DNA from: Diploscapter coronatus
Lineage: Eukaryota > Nematoda > Chromadorea > Rhabditida > Rhabditidae
DNA length: 64,000 nucleotides
NCBI GenBank assembly: GCA_964036155.1
Contig: OZ038422.1
Location: 65,929,201-65,993,200, forward strand
Direction: 5' to 3'
In this document: positions 36,401 through 48,418 of the stretch, piece after piece
How the letters are laid out: every line of letters begins with the position of its first letter
Numbering within the stretch: the first letter of the stretch is position 1
Program-made: the position numbers and the translations under genes
The notes under the pieces: generated by a model
Told to the model about the DNA's origin: nothing
Databases searched by the model: none
Seen by the model: the letters and a program-made list of their open reading frames with translations, nothing else

Positions 36401-36702
36401 AGAGACGTTAGTTGTTGGACAAAATATTTACATCGAAGTCGTTTAATCAAAAATCTTCTAGATCTTTATAATTCATAAAATTCTCGAAGCTTACCTCATT
36501 TTTACAAATGAATTTTCAGCACTCGACCTCCCGTAGTTCGTCAACCTACGATGACGAGAAGAATCCCTTCGCCTCTGACAACAAACGGACTTCTCCAATA
36601 AAATCCACAAATCCGTTCGATTCTGATTCCCCTCCAACCAGACAGAAATCGACAGGAAAGGGAAAAACGCCCAGCAATAACCCCTTCGATTTGGACGAAT
36701 AA
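27465..36702 (+). CDS. vps-11: VPS-11, core subunit of HOPS/CORVET tethering complexes
   Basis: Twenty-six exons encode 940 aa: 27465-27560, 27729-27896, 28257-28320, 29141-29289, 29493-29564, 29608-29694, 29875-29958, 30163-30305, 30710-30840, 31114-31201, 31325-31408, 31511-31589, 31749-31823, 32127-32243, 32455-32523, 32693-32773, 32973-33072, 33413-33579, 33925-34052, 34177-34251, 34299-34385, 34712-34835, 35128-35210, 35674-35823, 36108-36246, 36520-36702. It aligns with human VPS11: N-terminal W.RF.FFDK, beta-propeller (EDEEG, KIWDLDK, DGSV, GDITRD), alpha-solenoid (YGDYLY, EPSYVIRKF), coiled coil, then a RING-H2 finger at about 793-835 (C..C...C.HSYH..C...CPAC). VPS11 is a scaffold and E3-like subunit for endosome and lysosome fusion. 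The last exon is unusual: a Ser-rich tail with three NPF motifs (895, 911, 934). One intron uses a GC donor (29959). Confidence 0.96.
27982..28174. mobile_element. MITE with GGGCCCGTTCATAC termini in vps-11 intron 2
   Basis: The element starts GGGCCCGTTCATACTTAGTT and ends with its exact complement; the perfect terminal repeat is about 22 bp. Inside are further inverted TTGCATGCAA-type units. Flanking bases TAT could be the target duplication. No coding capacity. Confidence 0.8.
28560..28930 (+). other. GC-rich insert in vps-11 intron with U4 snRNA-like segment
   Basis: This stretch is clearly richer in G+C than other introns. It has an 8 bp hairpin (GCCTTCGG/CCGAAGGC at about 28562-28583). 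At 28695-28714 it reads TTTTGCGCAGTATCGTAGCC, matching the 5' end of U4 snRNA except for loss of one GGCAGT repeat unit. A second, weaker U4-like patch (TGAGGTTAGCC...) lies at 28871-28892. No exon fits here. It is at best a relic or inserted repeat, not a called RNA gene. Confidence 0.35.
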
Positions 36703-38511
36703 CGAGAATTTCTAATTTTGCCTATAAGTTTATCAGGTATTTATTTATCAAGTACGCTTGAAGTTTTGATTTGAAAATTTCATACACCCTAGATATTTCT
36801 TTATTTTCGAGTCACTTTTTATTATTATTATTTTTTTTAATTTTTGTTCAATTTTTATTGAAGTTTCACAGTAAATTTTAAACCTCGGAATTTATGGTGC
36901 CTTTATGTATTTTTGAAAATCTTAAATCATTTTGTGATATCATGCAAAATTGTAGAATATCGATAGATTTCTGTGATATCGATTATCACTTACTCGAATA
37001 TTTTACCTTTGCGCCAGATCTTGGTGCAATTTTGTCTAATTTATTTTTTACATTTTCAATAAATACCAGAAGTTCGTTCTCATCTCCATTTATCGAAGCG
37101 AGTTCTTTCCCTTGATTATTTCTTTCGACTTTAGATCGATATTAATTTATGATCTATTTCAACTAAAGTCTAACTGCTTGGAAATTTAGACAAATGGACA
37201 ATTTCTTAATGGGATCTTATCAATAAATGTCGGTTTGATTTTTCATTCAATAAATTTGAATTTTAAGAAATGTTTTGCTAAATAATGAAAGGCAGATGTT
37301 AATTATAATGATTCGACGATAGCAATAATTTCTAATTAATTCTAGGGAATCTCATAAAAAGTGCCAATTAAAAAGCAGATATCTGAATTTCTTTACGAGT
37401 TAACCTTTTTCTATCTACTATATAAAATTTAACTTTCTTACTTTGAACTACCATCTTCATGATAAATTTATTTAAAAGTAGCCGGAACCAAGAGTTCGAA
37501 ATAATAGGAGAATCACTGCAGGAAGAAGAGGCAGCACAAAATTGACCATAATTTTGGTTAGGATAGATTGTTTTTGAAAAATTTTTAAAGTTTTCAGTAT
37601 CTCACAAACACGCCTAATTGGGCTATATCAAGTTTACTGATAGTAATTTCTTTTGAAAAACCACTTGATCTCTCTAAATATAATGAGCGTTTTTTATATC
37701 TCATGACGCAAATCCATATTAATTGTCCGACTTTAGTAGTTTTCCCTCAAATATAAGTCCATCCATATCATACTAGATCTTCTAATTACCAAACTCATGC
37801 CTCTAATAAAACGTTTTACAATATTCAACAAATTTTCAAGCGATTTACCTTTGATAAACGCCTCAAATGCTAATATGGCAAATTATAATAATTTCAAATT
37901 TTTGTAATCTGGAGTTTGAAAATAGAAACCCATAGACTCAATACAAATCGTACGCAAATAGCTCTCTTTTTATGATAAATAAATAATATGAAATCTAAAA
38001 TCCTGTGAAATAGCCTGGTTGCGCGTAAATCGAGTAGAAATCGATCATACCAGAAGAAGCCCTTGGATAGTAGGCTTTTTTCAAAGTGAAAATGAGAAAT
38101 TTCGTTCAGACAGACAAGATATATATTCTTGCATCATTCGGACTATTTTTTATCACAAAACTCTTTGGATAACTAATTATCCAAAGTAGGATAAATTCAA
38201 AAAATGCGAAAGAATACCTCTCATGAGACTCGGTCGACTTTGCTTCACAAAGGCACTAACCAAGACAAAAACAACAAAGCGAAGAAAAAACCAATAAATA
38301 ATTAGAATGAATATTGTCGTAAATTTTCTAGTAGAGGCTCCATTCCATTAGAAGTCCCCTCCAAGTGGAGTCTGAGAATAGAAGCCCGGGAGCTTCTATT
38401 AGAAAAATTACGGTAACTAATTTAGCGCTGTATTCACGACGGTAGGATAAATTTGGTGACGTATTCAAAGAGCTTTCGTTTGCATAAATTTGTAAAACTA
38501 TTTGAATAACT
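36703..38511. other. Intergenic: vps-11 3' UTR and spacer
   Basis: Very AT-rich. AATAAA hexamers occur near 37060, 37221 and 37247, any of which could end vps-11. No exon-like stretch with splice sites and family resemblance was found. A 25-codon hydrophobic minus-strand frame near 37480-37555 is too short to call. Confidence 0.5.
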
Positions 38512-40808
38512 TTAATGAAAGGGAGATTTTATAATAATTAGTGCAACCATATGTTGGCAACAGCGCATTGCCAACCTCGTTTATTCATTGCATTATCAAA
38601 GCATATAGATTAGTTTATTCATCCAGAAGCTATGCACCTCATTAGCCTTTTCCCGCACATTTCTGGTTTGGATTTGAAAGAGCTTTTCTAGACGTCACTA
38701 CGCGCGAATCCGAAACATTGTTGGTAACCTTGACCCCAAATAGTTTGCCCAACTTTTCTATCAATGTCTAAAATTTTTCATACAATTTTTTATAAGCGAC
38801 TTCCTTACCATTCTAAAATCCTTGACGAAGTATAAAATAGCTAGAGAGTCCGCCACTGGGAAATACATTAATGCACTCATCATTAAGCCGTTGCTCAGCC
38901 TAAAACTTTGATTATCGAATAACGTCCTTCAGACTGAAAAAAGCGAACCATTCGAACGACATTTGAAATACGGGGGCTACAAAAACAATCCAGCATGGAA
39001 GATACGAGAAGAATAATGGTATGAATGCCTAAAAGTCCGTTAGAATTATTTACTGTCAAATGCTCAAAATAATAAATCTCTGCTATTTGTTTTTAATCAA
39101 TTTCTATGTACAACTTTATTCGTCCATATATCCAAAGATAACTGAATTATCCGACCTGAACCAAAAGAGCGATAAATAGTTGATGTTGAAGCGCTCGTGT
39201 TTGCTCACTAAGCATATTGTTGAATTTATTGAGATTTTTACGAACTTGATAGCCGCAAAATAGAATAGTATACAGTGTAAACATCTGCAAACACGGCTAG
39301 ATTAGAATAATGCAGCTTTGTTTAAGAAAGGAAATGAATAATCGTACAGAATACTTACCTCTATGAGAAATAGATTGATACAGCCAAGACTATCACGCCA
39401 TTTAATGTCGTACGAACCATCTTCCTTGATCGTCTAGAGCTTGAAACGTTTTAGCTTCAAAAATCGAAATGAGAAATTTACATAATACAATGGTCCAATA
39501 AACCCCAAATCTCTCGATGAAATGTTGAACAACTTCTGTAAGCTATCATTAGTTACGTCGTAAATCTAAATATGAATCTTTTTAGCAAATATTCGTAAAA
39601 GTTAACCTCTTCAGTTGGGTACATTGTAAACCAAACGGTTAGACCATAATCAAGTGCCAATGCAGCTACTGCTATGAACCAAATAATCGCATACTTTCTC
39701 GTAAATAGACACATGAGTCTGGTGCTAAATTGTGAGGATAAATTTCTACAATTATTGCACTTTTTGAATAATTTATGAAGATTTTATGGAATTGCTAAAA
39801 TCTCTGATAAAACCTACTGGCATGTCGAAATATAGCGATAGACGAAATGCACTGCCAAAATCGTGAATGAAATCGAGAAGAACGTGCAAAATAATGTGGC
39901 TCCAAAAACGCCCCATGGAGCTGGATAGGCAAATGGGCCACCTGCGGTTATCACGAGAAAGCAAGCACCCACGTAATGGATAGTCTGTTTTTATAAAATT
40001 CTTGACTTAATTATTTGAACGAAATATTAAAACACAAATTATTGTCTCGAGCTAATAATTTCTTTTTATATAATAAAATATTACCCACGTATGAAAGTGT
40101 TCTTCGAAAATCACAAAACTATAAACTTTTCACAAATTCATATTACAGCTAGTTTACGTATCATAAGAAGCGCAAAAAGGAAGATATTTTATCGTTCAAG
40201 TTTGCGACAACTATCATATTTCATTTTGTTATTCGAAAAAAACGAACCGGTTTCGTCATCGCATCGATAATCGAATAGCTGATATCGAAAGCAGCGAATG
40301 ACAACAAGATATATTTGTAGCTGCCAATTTTCTGATGAGGTTTGCACAGAATCACGTAAATGAGTGCACTATTGATGGTGATCGACATGCAACAAACAAT
40401 GTAAGTTTGATAGTAATGAATTGGATTGAGGAATAAATCGTAGTGCTTCGAGTTATTCAGCATCGTTGTGAATGAGCAACGTTACTTGTTTGGAATTCTG
40501 CAGGGTTGCCATATAAATGTTTTAAAGGGCGTGGTTTATAATTGATTATTTTCTTAGAGAAAAATGACTAATTGTAAGCTGCAAGATAGTTGACAAACTC
40601 GATTACTATGATATTCGCTACGATAAATGAGATTATCAGGAGTTATTTAATGACGATTTCCATTACAATTAATTACAGAATTTTCAGAAACTCTAGTTAC
40701 CATATTATAGAAGTTAAAGATCTAGCTATGTGAGCATTGCAAGTAAAGCCGTAAATCATGAAGAGAGAAATTATGAGGAAAATATAATTTCAACATTTTG
40801 TATTAACT
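38512..40808. repeat. Segmental duplication, copy A (Str receptor unit)
   Basis: About 2.3 kb in the same orientation as copy B at 46067-48361. Homology begins at TAATGAAAGG on the left and stops at about 40808 on the right. It covers the whole receptor gene, its 3' flank of about 130 bp and about 345 bp of 5' flank. Confidence 0.9.
38642..40463 (-). CDS. Str-family serpentine chemoreceptor, copy A
   Basis: Nine exons (5' to 3': 40463-40248, 39984-39818, 39724-39607, 39565-39482, 39433-39359, 39284-39156, 39028-38949, 38899-38809, 38767-38642) encode 361 aa, the usual Str length. Family marks: KIGSYKY...FDI.YS after TM1-TM2, a long AVHFVYRYI segment at the end of TM3, and FP.ADSLAILYFVKDFR at TM7 before a polar cytoplasmic tail. 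Str receptors are nematode-specific 7TM proteins usually expressed in chemosensory neurons; ligand unknown. The intron between exons 7 and 8 is only about 50 bp; that choice is forced by phase. No frameshift or internal stop is seen, so the copy looks functional. Confidence 0.85.
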
Positions 40809-42714
40809 AATATGGAAATTTATCTGTGAGAAAAAGATTATAGAACTGCGATAAGTTCTCAAAGTGTAGTATAACTTCATACGAATAACTTTATCTAATG
40901 GTTTATGGTTTAGGATCAATTGAGTCATTCGTGTTTTGCATCTCGCAAGGAATACAATTGAATTATTAGGGACTGATTTTTCACACACGGGAAGGGGAAG
41001 GGTATTCTGAATGCGCTGATTAACGCTATTATATGTTATTTTTCCCTAATGCCTTTAATCATACTAGCTAACGCTCCAAGTACCTTCTTCCGAGAAGAAG
41101 CCTGATGAAAGTTGGAGTTAACGAAAAATTCAAAAATCCTGATTCCAATTCCGGAAATTAAAAATTTCGAATCCCATTCACTCCCTGGGGTTGAACTATC
41201 AAACAAGTAAAGTAGAACGAAGATTCGTCGTTTCTCATTGCAGAAAGCAGCTTGTAGTAGATGATTGTTCGAAGTTGAGGTTCACTTATCATGGTCGGCA
41301 AGCTATCAAAACCTTGCGCACGGACCCTTATATACCCATGTGGTGGTAGCTTCGAGAACATTCTGCAAGATTCTCACACTTACTAGGATATTCGACTCAG
41401 TCCTATATTTTTTGTTAATTTTTGGTGCAGAACTTTCTTGAAAGTCTAATAGGACAGCTGCAATGTTAGAATACTTGTCGTGCTAAATGAGTCAGATGCC
41501 AGTAGAGTTGAGATCAAATATCCATTTTTGCAGCATTGCTTGGCTTTATGGAAAAATAATCAAACATGATTTACACGAAAAGATTACTAAAATTTTCTAT
41601 ATAACTGCTGCTAAAATTTGAATATATAAATCAAAGTTTTTAAGAATCTAATAAATACCCAAACTTGTAACAATCGATGAAGAGTGACTTCAGTTATAAA
41701 CGTCTATTGGATATTTGTAAGAAAAATGCTACATAATCAACAATTCTCTGCATTGCAAGAATTGCATTCATTGTCAAGCCTTGCATTGATATTTTCAAAA
41801 ACGTGAATCTGTAGTTTTGATATGGTTTCTGATCTCAAGATTTTCTAAAATCATTCTCAAGCAAATTTATTCATCATACATAGATTATGATTATTGATTC
41901 TTAAAATTTTTTCATAAGTCCTAAATTGTGTAACCAGCAACTACAATGACAGATTCATAATTGAAATGATCGTATCGTGACAACTTTAAAGCCATCATTA
42001 GAGCGACAATTATGCATGTTTATGATGAACACGGAAATGTCAGAAAATGGTCAGACTTCAATGTTCACAGATTATCGATATCATACCGTATCACGATATT
42101 CTTCATAGTTGTAAGGAACTCAGAGATCTTGATATATATCTCATAGACGATGACAAAGCTACTTTGTGCATGGAATTACTGTCGTAGAGTTTATATGGTG
42201 GGCAGAAATATTAGTGGGACAGTAAGATAGCGCACCGCGAGCTTTTCCAAAAATCCCACCCTGCCCACATCACATCCCACTGAAAATCAACTGCACTGCA
42301 AACAGCCCTGATGATGAGTTATGCACGATTTCAGCACATCACCTAATTCCTAAACTAATTAATTTTTTGAACCAGCAAGCAAATCTTAACGCAGATCCAA
42401 TTTTTAATTATCTAAAAAATCGATTTTCTAATCTCGCACCTTTTGCAACTTTTATATACAAGTTTAATAGTTTCACAAGACATAGGACGAGTATAATTGA
42501 AGTGCTGAAGCTGAAATTACACTAAATTATAAGTTAGGCGAGTCTTATAAATACAGAGCTGATTGCCTAAGCAACGTCTTGCATTGCTACTCGATCCATT
42601 TCAAGTTTTGCCATTTGTATTTCGAAAGCGCTACCCTTTCTAAATTGTACTGTATTGGAATCGTTATTTATACGGATTTATTATTGTCATTAGAGAAATA
42701 ACTCGCAGAATCGA
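40809..42714. other. Intergenic region with no recognised gene
   Basis: AT-rich sequence between the divergent receptor genes. Open frames on either strand are short and lack splice context. A small inverted motif (GTGGGCAG at about 42201 and CTGCCCAC at about 42268) is present. Promoters of both receptors must lie here or in the duplicated 5' flank. Confidence 0.5.
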
Positions 42715-45520
42715 ATGTCTTGGTGCAATAAACCTACGCCTAATGCAACGGATTATGAATTTTGTGAAGGTGAATTCATTTTTCAGTTTACTTATTCCTA
42801 CATACTATTCTGCACTGTTTCTTTTTTATAAACCTCGGTAACGATTTACTATTTTAGAATTTTCAACATCAAATATATTGCTTTACAAATTCATTATTGC
42901 GTGGAAAACTATCATACTTAATGGAGATAAATTTTATTTGGGTTAGTTAAATAGTTTTATATCGATGTTATCCTCAAAAAATAAATTTATCTATAGGATA
43001 TCAAATCCTGGTCATTTTTAATAACATCGTATTAATTCCGATTTTTATCGGCATATTTATGATATATCGGTTATTTCGAAAACGTAAACATTTTTCACAA
43101 TTCGAAAAATTAATCATCATCTTACTCATTCTAACTGTACTCCTTTTTATCGGTTCATTGATATATGTAAGTTTTATACTATTATTATTTTATGATGCAA
43201 TTTTCAATATATGCATTGAAGCAGGATAATATTTTAGACTCTGTTTTATATCTATTATCAAACTTTCTCCCTTTGCTGCCAAGATGATGATAACATATTC
43301 AGGGTAACATGATTTTAAATTTTAGCCAAGTTTATTAATCAATATTTATCTACAGTTTAAGCGAATCGTTTAGAATATCATCTACGTTGCTACAGAAAAA
43401 GTCAACATTTTGAGAAATAGTATGGATCATATTATTGTAGTTTTCCATACATTATTTCGCCATAATGTCTCTACTTTTTGTCGCAACTTTCCAAATAACT
43501 ATAAAATACCACTTTATTCTAAATTTATTTGACATATAAAGCTGACTTAAATCTAATATAGCTAAAATTTTACATTGACAGCTGACAAATGAAATTGTAG
43601 GAATTATTGCGTGATTTATTTGCTATTCTTAAAGATACATGGCTAATTATGACCATAAGATTCGTTTCGACTGAAGCTACTATATATAGAGCTAGGGCAT
43701 TTTCACTGTTAGAAATTCTTCCACATGCATATGTCAGTTTTGATACAAAATGATTTAATTTAGTCACCGTAACGAAAAAACAACTAAGTTATTTGCTATT
43801 ATATTTTGGATATTGGTCGGATTTTATGTTATTTTTGGCTGTATCCCCCAACTAATTTATACTGCACTTTACTACTTGGACATTTATCGGATTGTTGATA
43901 TTTTTAATATTGTTGATATACGATATCTACTTGCTTTAGAGAAATGGGTTGTAAGTTAAACGAATATTATCAAAATAAAAACTATTAATTTCAATTATGT
44001 AGACAATTTTAGTATTTTTACTTTACGATAGCTCCGATCATAGCAAGTTATGCTCAGACGATAATTAGCATTGCTGCGTTTATTTATCTAAAGCGGTGTT
44101 TTAAGTCGTATGGCAATCTGAGCCAAGGTGCAAGAAATGCTGAACGACGCTTAAATCGATGCCTAATGGCGCATGTAAGTTAGTCCGGTCAATGTTGCAC
44201 CATATTATGTTGAAAATGAATATGCATAACGTTTAGATTGTATGCGAAGTGATAGCAAATGATTTAAATATCGTTAAACTACATGATTTATGCCTTGTTC
44301 GGGACTATCAGAAACAAACATATTTAGGTAGGATGCTCTCTTAACCTTTTAACTTCGATATCTTAAATATCCTGTGCAAAATTAGTTATGTTTTCGTTGT
44401 AATAATTTTTTCATACTTAATGAGTCTATTAGGAGGACAAATCTGTGCGAATAATTGATTTCTCAAACTTGGTTAATACATCAAATCACACATTCGTTTA
44501 TATTTATAACCAATTTCTGGTTTAAAATGTCGAGATTCGTTACAGCGAGTACGAAATGACTTATTCAAAAACAATTTTAATGAAATTTATAATTCCTAAG
44601 CTATCTTGTCCTCTTGTATAAGTTATAGCATAATGTCTCTTTGCTTGTTTACAAACGAAAAAAGTAAAGAGATTCGATATATTTTAAAACGCTCTTACCC
44701 AAAAGAATTTTTTGAAACAATGAAAATTGTTCACAATTTAACGAAAATAACATAAATTAACTAGTTTCATAGCTTCAAAGTTAGAAGTTTGAGAAAACTT
44801 GAATATTTTAGATACATGTTTTCCCGATGATAAATCTTTGTTAAGAGCTGTGATGTATTATATAACCGTAAGCATTATTAATAACAAATTTTCATATTAA
44901 CTAACAAAAGAAATGGAAAGACCTGTTTCACCAACATATATCCTGAACATATGCGCTGAGAAATCCTAGAGGAACGTTCTAAATAGTGAATCCTTCGATC
45001 TTACCATTATTTACATAAACGATGATAATTTTGCGTCGGATAGGAGATACATGAATGTTACTTTGAATTGTTGAGAATAGAACTCGACTAATCGTGCTTT
45101 AAGGAGCCAAAATACCCCTTTCGCGTAATGTGCTTAGAAAGAGCAACTGTAAAATTAGGAATTGTTTTCTGAATAAACCTTGAGCAGTATACTTGTCTAA
45201 TATAAATGGATTTACACTAGAATAAGAAATTTTCTACCAAGAAAGCATTAAAAAAAACTTTCAGGACATTACTAGCATTATTTCCCAATATGGACCATGC
45301 TTCCAAATAATTCCTCTGTTTTTCTTAGCAAGAGGATTGATCAAGGTAGTTTATGTACATATGCATGCAAAAGAAAAGAAAACGACAATTTTAGAAGAGC
45401 AACACTACTACATCATCAACTAACAAAGAATCAGTCAAAGTTATTAGAGTTACACCTCATGGTTCGAAGCAACTAAACTCGAATGGTATTTCCTCATCAC
45501 GGGTCACAAGACTGATCTGA
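42715..45520 (+). CDS. Serpentine (7TM) receptor-like gene, family uncertain, middle exons unresolved
   Basis: Supported exons: 42715-42769, 42858-42941, 42997-43166,  43238-43303, then 43764-43950, 44013-44174, 44237-44327, 44812-44867, 45265-45345 and 45395-45520 (TGA). Within each block, phases join. The protein starts MSWC with an N-glycosylation-type NAT, has TM1 (GYQILVIFNNIVLIPIF), TM2 rich in Leu/Ile, a HRNEKTTK loop, TM4 (FWILVGFYVIFG), TM5 with YLKRC, later hydrophobic segments and a Ser/Thr-rich tail. The layout resembles sra/srab-type receptors, but I cannot assign the family. Between 43304 and 43763 an exon from about 43600 (encoding an STEATIYRARAF loop) fits TM3 but its phase does not match either neighbour. 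Either I missed a junction or the gene is damaged there. Confidence 0.6.
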
Positions 45521-46066
45521 AATTATAGTAAAATGTGAAAAGACGTTCTATATGTATAGGCAAAGTTTATACAGCTCACGACTGCTTAGTTCTTTTTTAC
45601 CTGAATTGATTATTCATTTTACTTGGTCAATTCAAATGCATTCCGAAATTTGTCTAATTTGTCGAATGTTCAATAAAAAATTGCTTTTACTCACTCTGTT
45701 TGAAGATAGCTGATATCAAAGTGTAGCATCTTGTTTTGTAAGATAAAATTCGGGCTAATTGTAATTGAAACAATACTACTATTTACAAAGTATTCATTTG
45801 AGCGAAGAAACTCCATCGGAAAGCAAGCTAGTTTTAATAGACTAATGTACCTATATTCTGATCATCAACCGATTTCGATCATGCTTTATACCGGATTCAG
45901 AAAGGATCTGCAAATAATAATTTAGAGCTTCATTTTTGCGAAAAACGGATAGTATCACGAGAATCAGCGTGAAAAACTGAACAATATATGTGAAAATCAG
46001 CCAAATCAACGAATCCCTGTTTCGCGCCCCTTCCTTATGACTTTGATTTTTCCTGATATCCACTCT
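45521..46066. other. Spacer with possible receptor exon relic (minus strand)
   Basis: On the minus strand about 46047-45915 an acceptor-like TATCAG opens a frame with one strong membrane segment (SLIWLIFTYIVQFFTLILVI) and a basic end (FRKNEAL). It abuts the duplication boundary. It may be a leftover chemoreceptor exon; the rest of such a gene was not found. Confidence 0.3.
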
Positions 46067-48361
46067 TAATGAAAGGAGAATTTTATAATAATTAGTGCAA
46101 TCATATGTTGGCAAAAACGCATTGTTAACTTCGTTTATTTATTCCATTATCAAAACACGTAGATTAGTTTATTGATCTCGAATCTATGCACTCATTAGCC
46201 GTTTTCCTCACATTCTTGATTTGGATTTGGAGGAACTCTGCCAGACGTCACTACATGCGAATCCGAAACATTGTTGGTGATCTTGACCCCAAATAGTTTG
46301 CCCACCTTTTCTATCAATGTCTAAAATTTTTCATACAATTTTTATAAACGACTTTTTTACCATTCTAAAATCCTTGACAAAGTATAAAATAGCTAGAGAG
46401 TCCGCCACTGGGAAATACATTAATGCACTCATCATTAAGCCGTTGCTCAGCCTAAAAACTTTGATTATCGAATAACGTCCTTCAAACTGAAAAAAGCGAA
46501 CCATTCGAACGACATTTGAAATACGGGGGCTACAAAATTAATCCAGCATGGTATATACGAGAAGAATAATGGTATGAATGTCTAAAAGTCCGTTAAGATT
46601 ATTTACTGCTAAATGCTCAAAGTAAGTAATCTCTGCTATTTGTTTTTAATCAATTTCTATGTACAACTTTATTCGTCCATATATCCAAAGATAACTGAAT
46701 TATCCGACCTGAACCAAAAGAGCGGTAAATAGCTGGCGTTGAAGCGCTCGCGTTTGGTCACTAAGCATATTGCTGAATTTATTGAGATTTTTATGAACTT
46801 GATAGCCGCAAAATAGAATAGTATCCAGTGTAAACATCTGAAAATACACGGTTAGATTAGAATAATGCAGCTTTGTTTAAGAAAGGAAATGAGTGATCGT
46901 TCAGAACACTTACCTCTATGAGAACTAAATTGATACAGCCGAGACTATCACGCCAGTTAATGTCGTACGAGCCATCTTCCCTGATCGTCTAAAGTTCGAA
47001 ACGTTTTAGTTTCAAAAATCGAAATGAGAAATTTACATAATACAATGGTCCAATAAACCCCAAATCTCTCGATGAAATGTTAAACAACTTTTGTAAGCCA
47101 TCATCAGTTATGTCATAAATCTAAACATGGATATTTTTAGTAAATATTCGTAAAAGTTAACCTCTTCAGTTGGGTACATTGTAAACCAAACGGTTAGACC
47201 ATAATCAAGTGCCAATACAGTTACTGCTATGAACCAAATAATTGCATATTTTCTCGTAAATAGAAACATGAATTGGACGCTAAACGGTGAGGATCAATTT
47301 CCACAACTATTGCACTTTTTGAATAGTTTATGAAGATTTTATGGAACTGCTAAAATCTCTGATAAAACCTACTGGCATGTCGAAATATAGCGATAGACGA
47401 AATGCACTGCCAAAATCGTGAATGAAATCGAGAAGAACGTGCAAAATAGTGTGGCTCCAAAAGCGCCCCATGGAGCTGGATAAGCAAATGGGCCGCCTGC
47501 GGTCATCACGAGAAAGCAGGCACCCACGAAATGGATAGCCTGTTTTTATAAAATCCTTGACTCAATTATTTGAACAGAGTATTAAAGTACACTATTTTCT
47601 CGAACTAATAATTTTATATAGTAAAATATTACCTACGTATGAAAGTGTTCTTCGAAATTCACAAAACTGTATAAACTTTACACAAATTCATATTACAGCT
47701 AGTTTACGTATCATAAGAAGCGCAAAAAGGAAGATATTTTATCGTTCAAGTTTGCGATAATTATCGTATTTCATTTTGTTATTCGAAAAAAAAACGAACC
47801 GGTTTTGTCATCGCATCGACAATTGAATAGCTGATATCGAAAGCAGCGAATGACAACAAGATATATTTGTAGCTGCCAATTTTCTGATGAGGTTTGCACA
47901 GAATCACGTAAATGAGTGCACCATTGATAGTGATCGACATGCAACAAACAATGTAAGTTTGATAGTAATGAATTGGATTGAGGAATAAATCGTAGTGCTT
48001 CGAGTTATTCAGCATCGTTGTGAATGAGCAACGTTACTTGTTTGGAATTCTGCAGGGTTGCCATATAAATGTTTTAAAGGGCGTGGTTTATAATTGATTA
48101 TTTTCTTAGAGAAAAATGACTAATTGTAAGCTGCAAGATAGTTGACAAACTCGATTACTATGATATTCGCTACGATAAATGAGATTATCAGGAGTTATTT
48201 AATGACGATTTCCATTACAATTAATTACAGAATTTTCAGAAACTCTAGTTACCATATTATAGAAGTTAAAGATCTAGCTATGTGAGCATTGCAAGTAAAG
48301 CCGTAAATCATGAAGAGAGAAATTACGAGGAAAATATAATTTCAACATTTTGTATTAGCTA
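46067..48361. repeat. Segmental duplication, copy B (Str receptor unit)
   Basis: Direct repeat of 38512-40808, about 7.55 kb downstream. Near-identity at the 5' end of the gene and its upstream flank; clearer divergence in the 3' exons and 3' flank. Confidence 0.9.
46195..48015 (-). CDS. Str-family serpentine chemoreceptor, copy B
   Basis: Paralogue of the receptor at 38642-40463 with the same nine-exon structure (48015-47800, 47539-47373, 47279-47162, 47120-47037, 46988-46914, 46837-46709, 46581-46502, 46451-46361, 46320-46195) and the same length, 361 aa. All splice sites and the frame are intact. Differences from copy A include Ser32Gly and Ile66Val in exon 1, several changes in the exon 2-3 membrane segments, and many in the C-terminal tail, which ends ENG instead of GKG. 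Both copies should be expressible; the nearly identical upstream flank suggests shared regulation, although a foldback element now lies about 400 bp upstream of this copy only. Confidence 0.85.
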
Positions 48362-48418
48362 TTACTTGGAAAATTACCTTCAAATCACATTTGCCTACAA
48401 CATATCTAATGATACGTA

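Noticed and set aside
37480..37555. Minus-strand 25-codon hydrophobic frame
   Set aside because: Too short, no splice or promoter support; AT-rich spacer often gives such peptides.
41158..41361. Minus-strand 67-codon open frame upstream of Str copy A
   Set aside because: No membrane segment, no family match, no exon structure around it.
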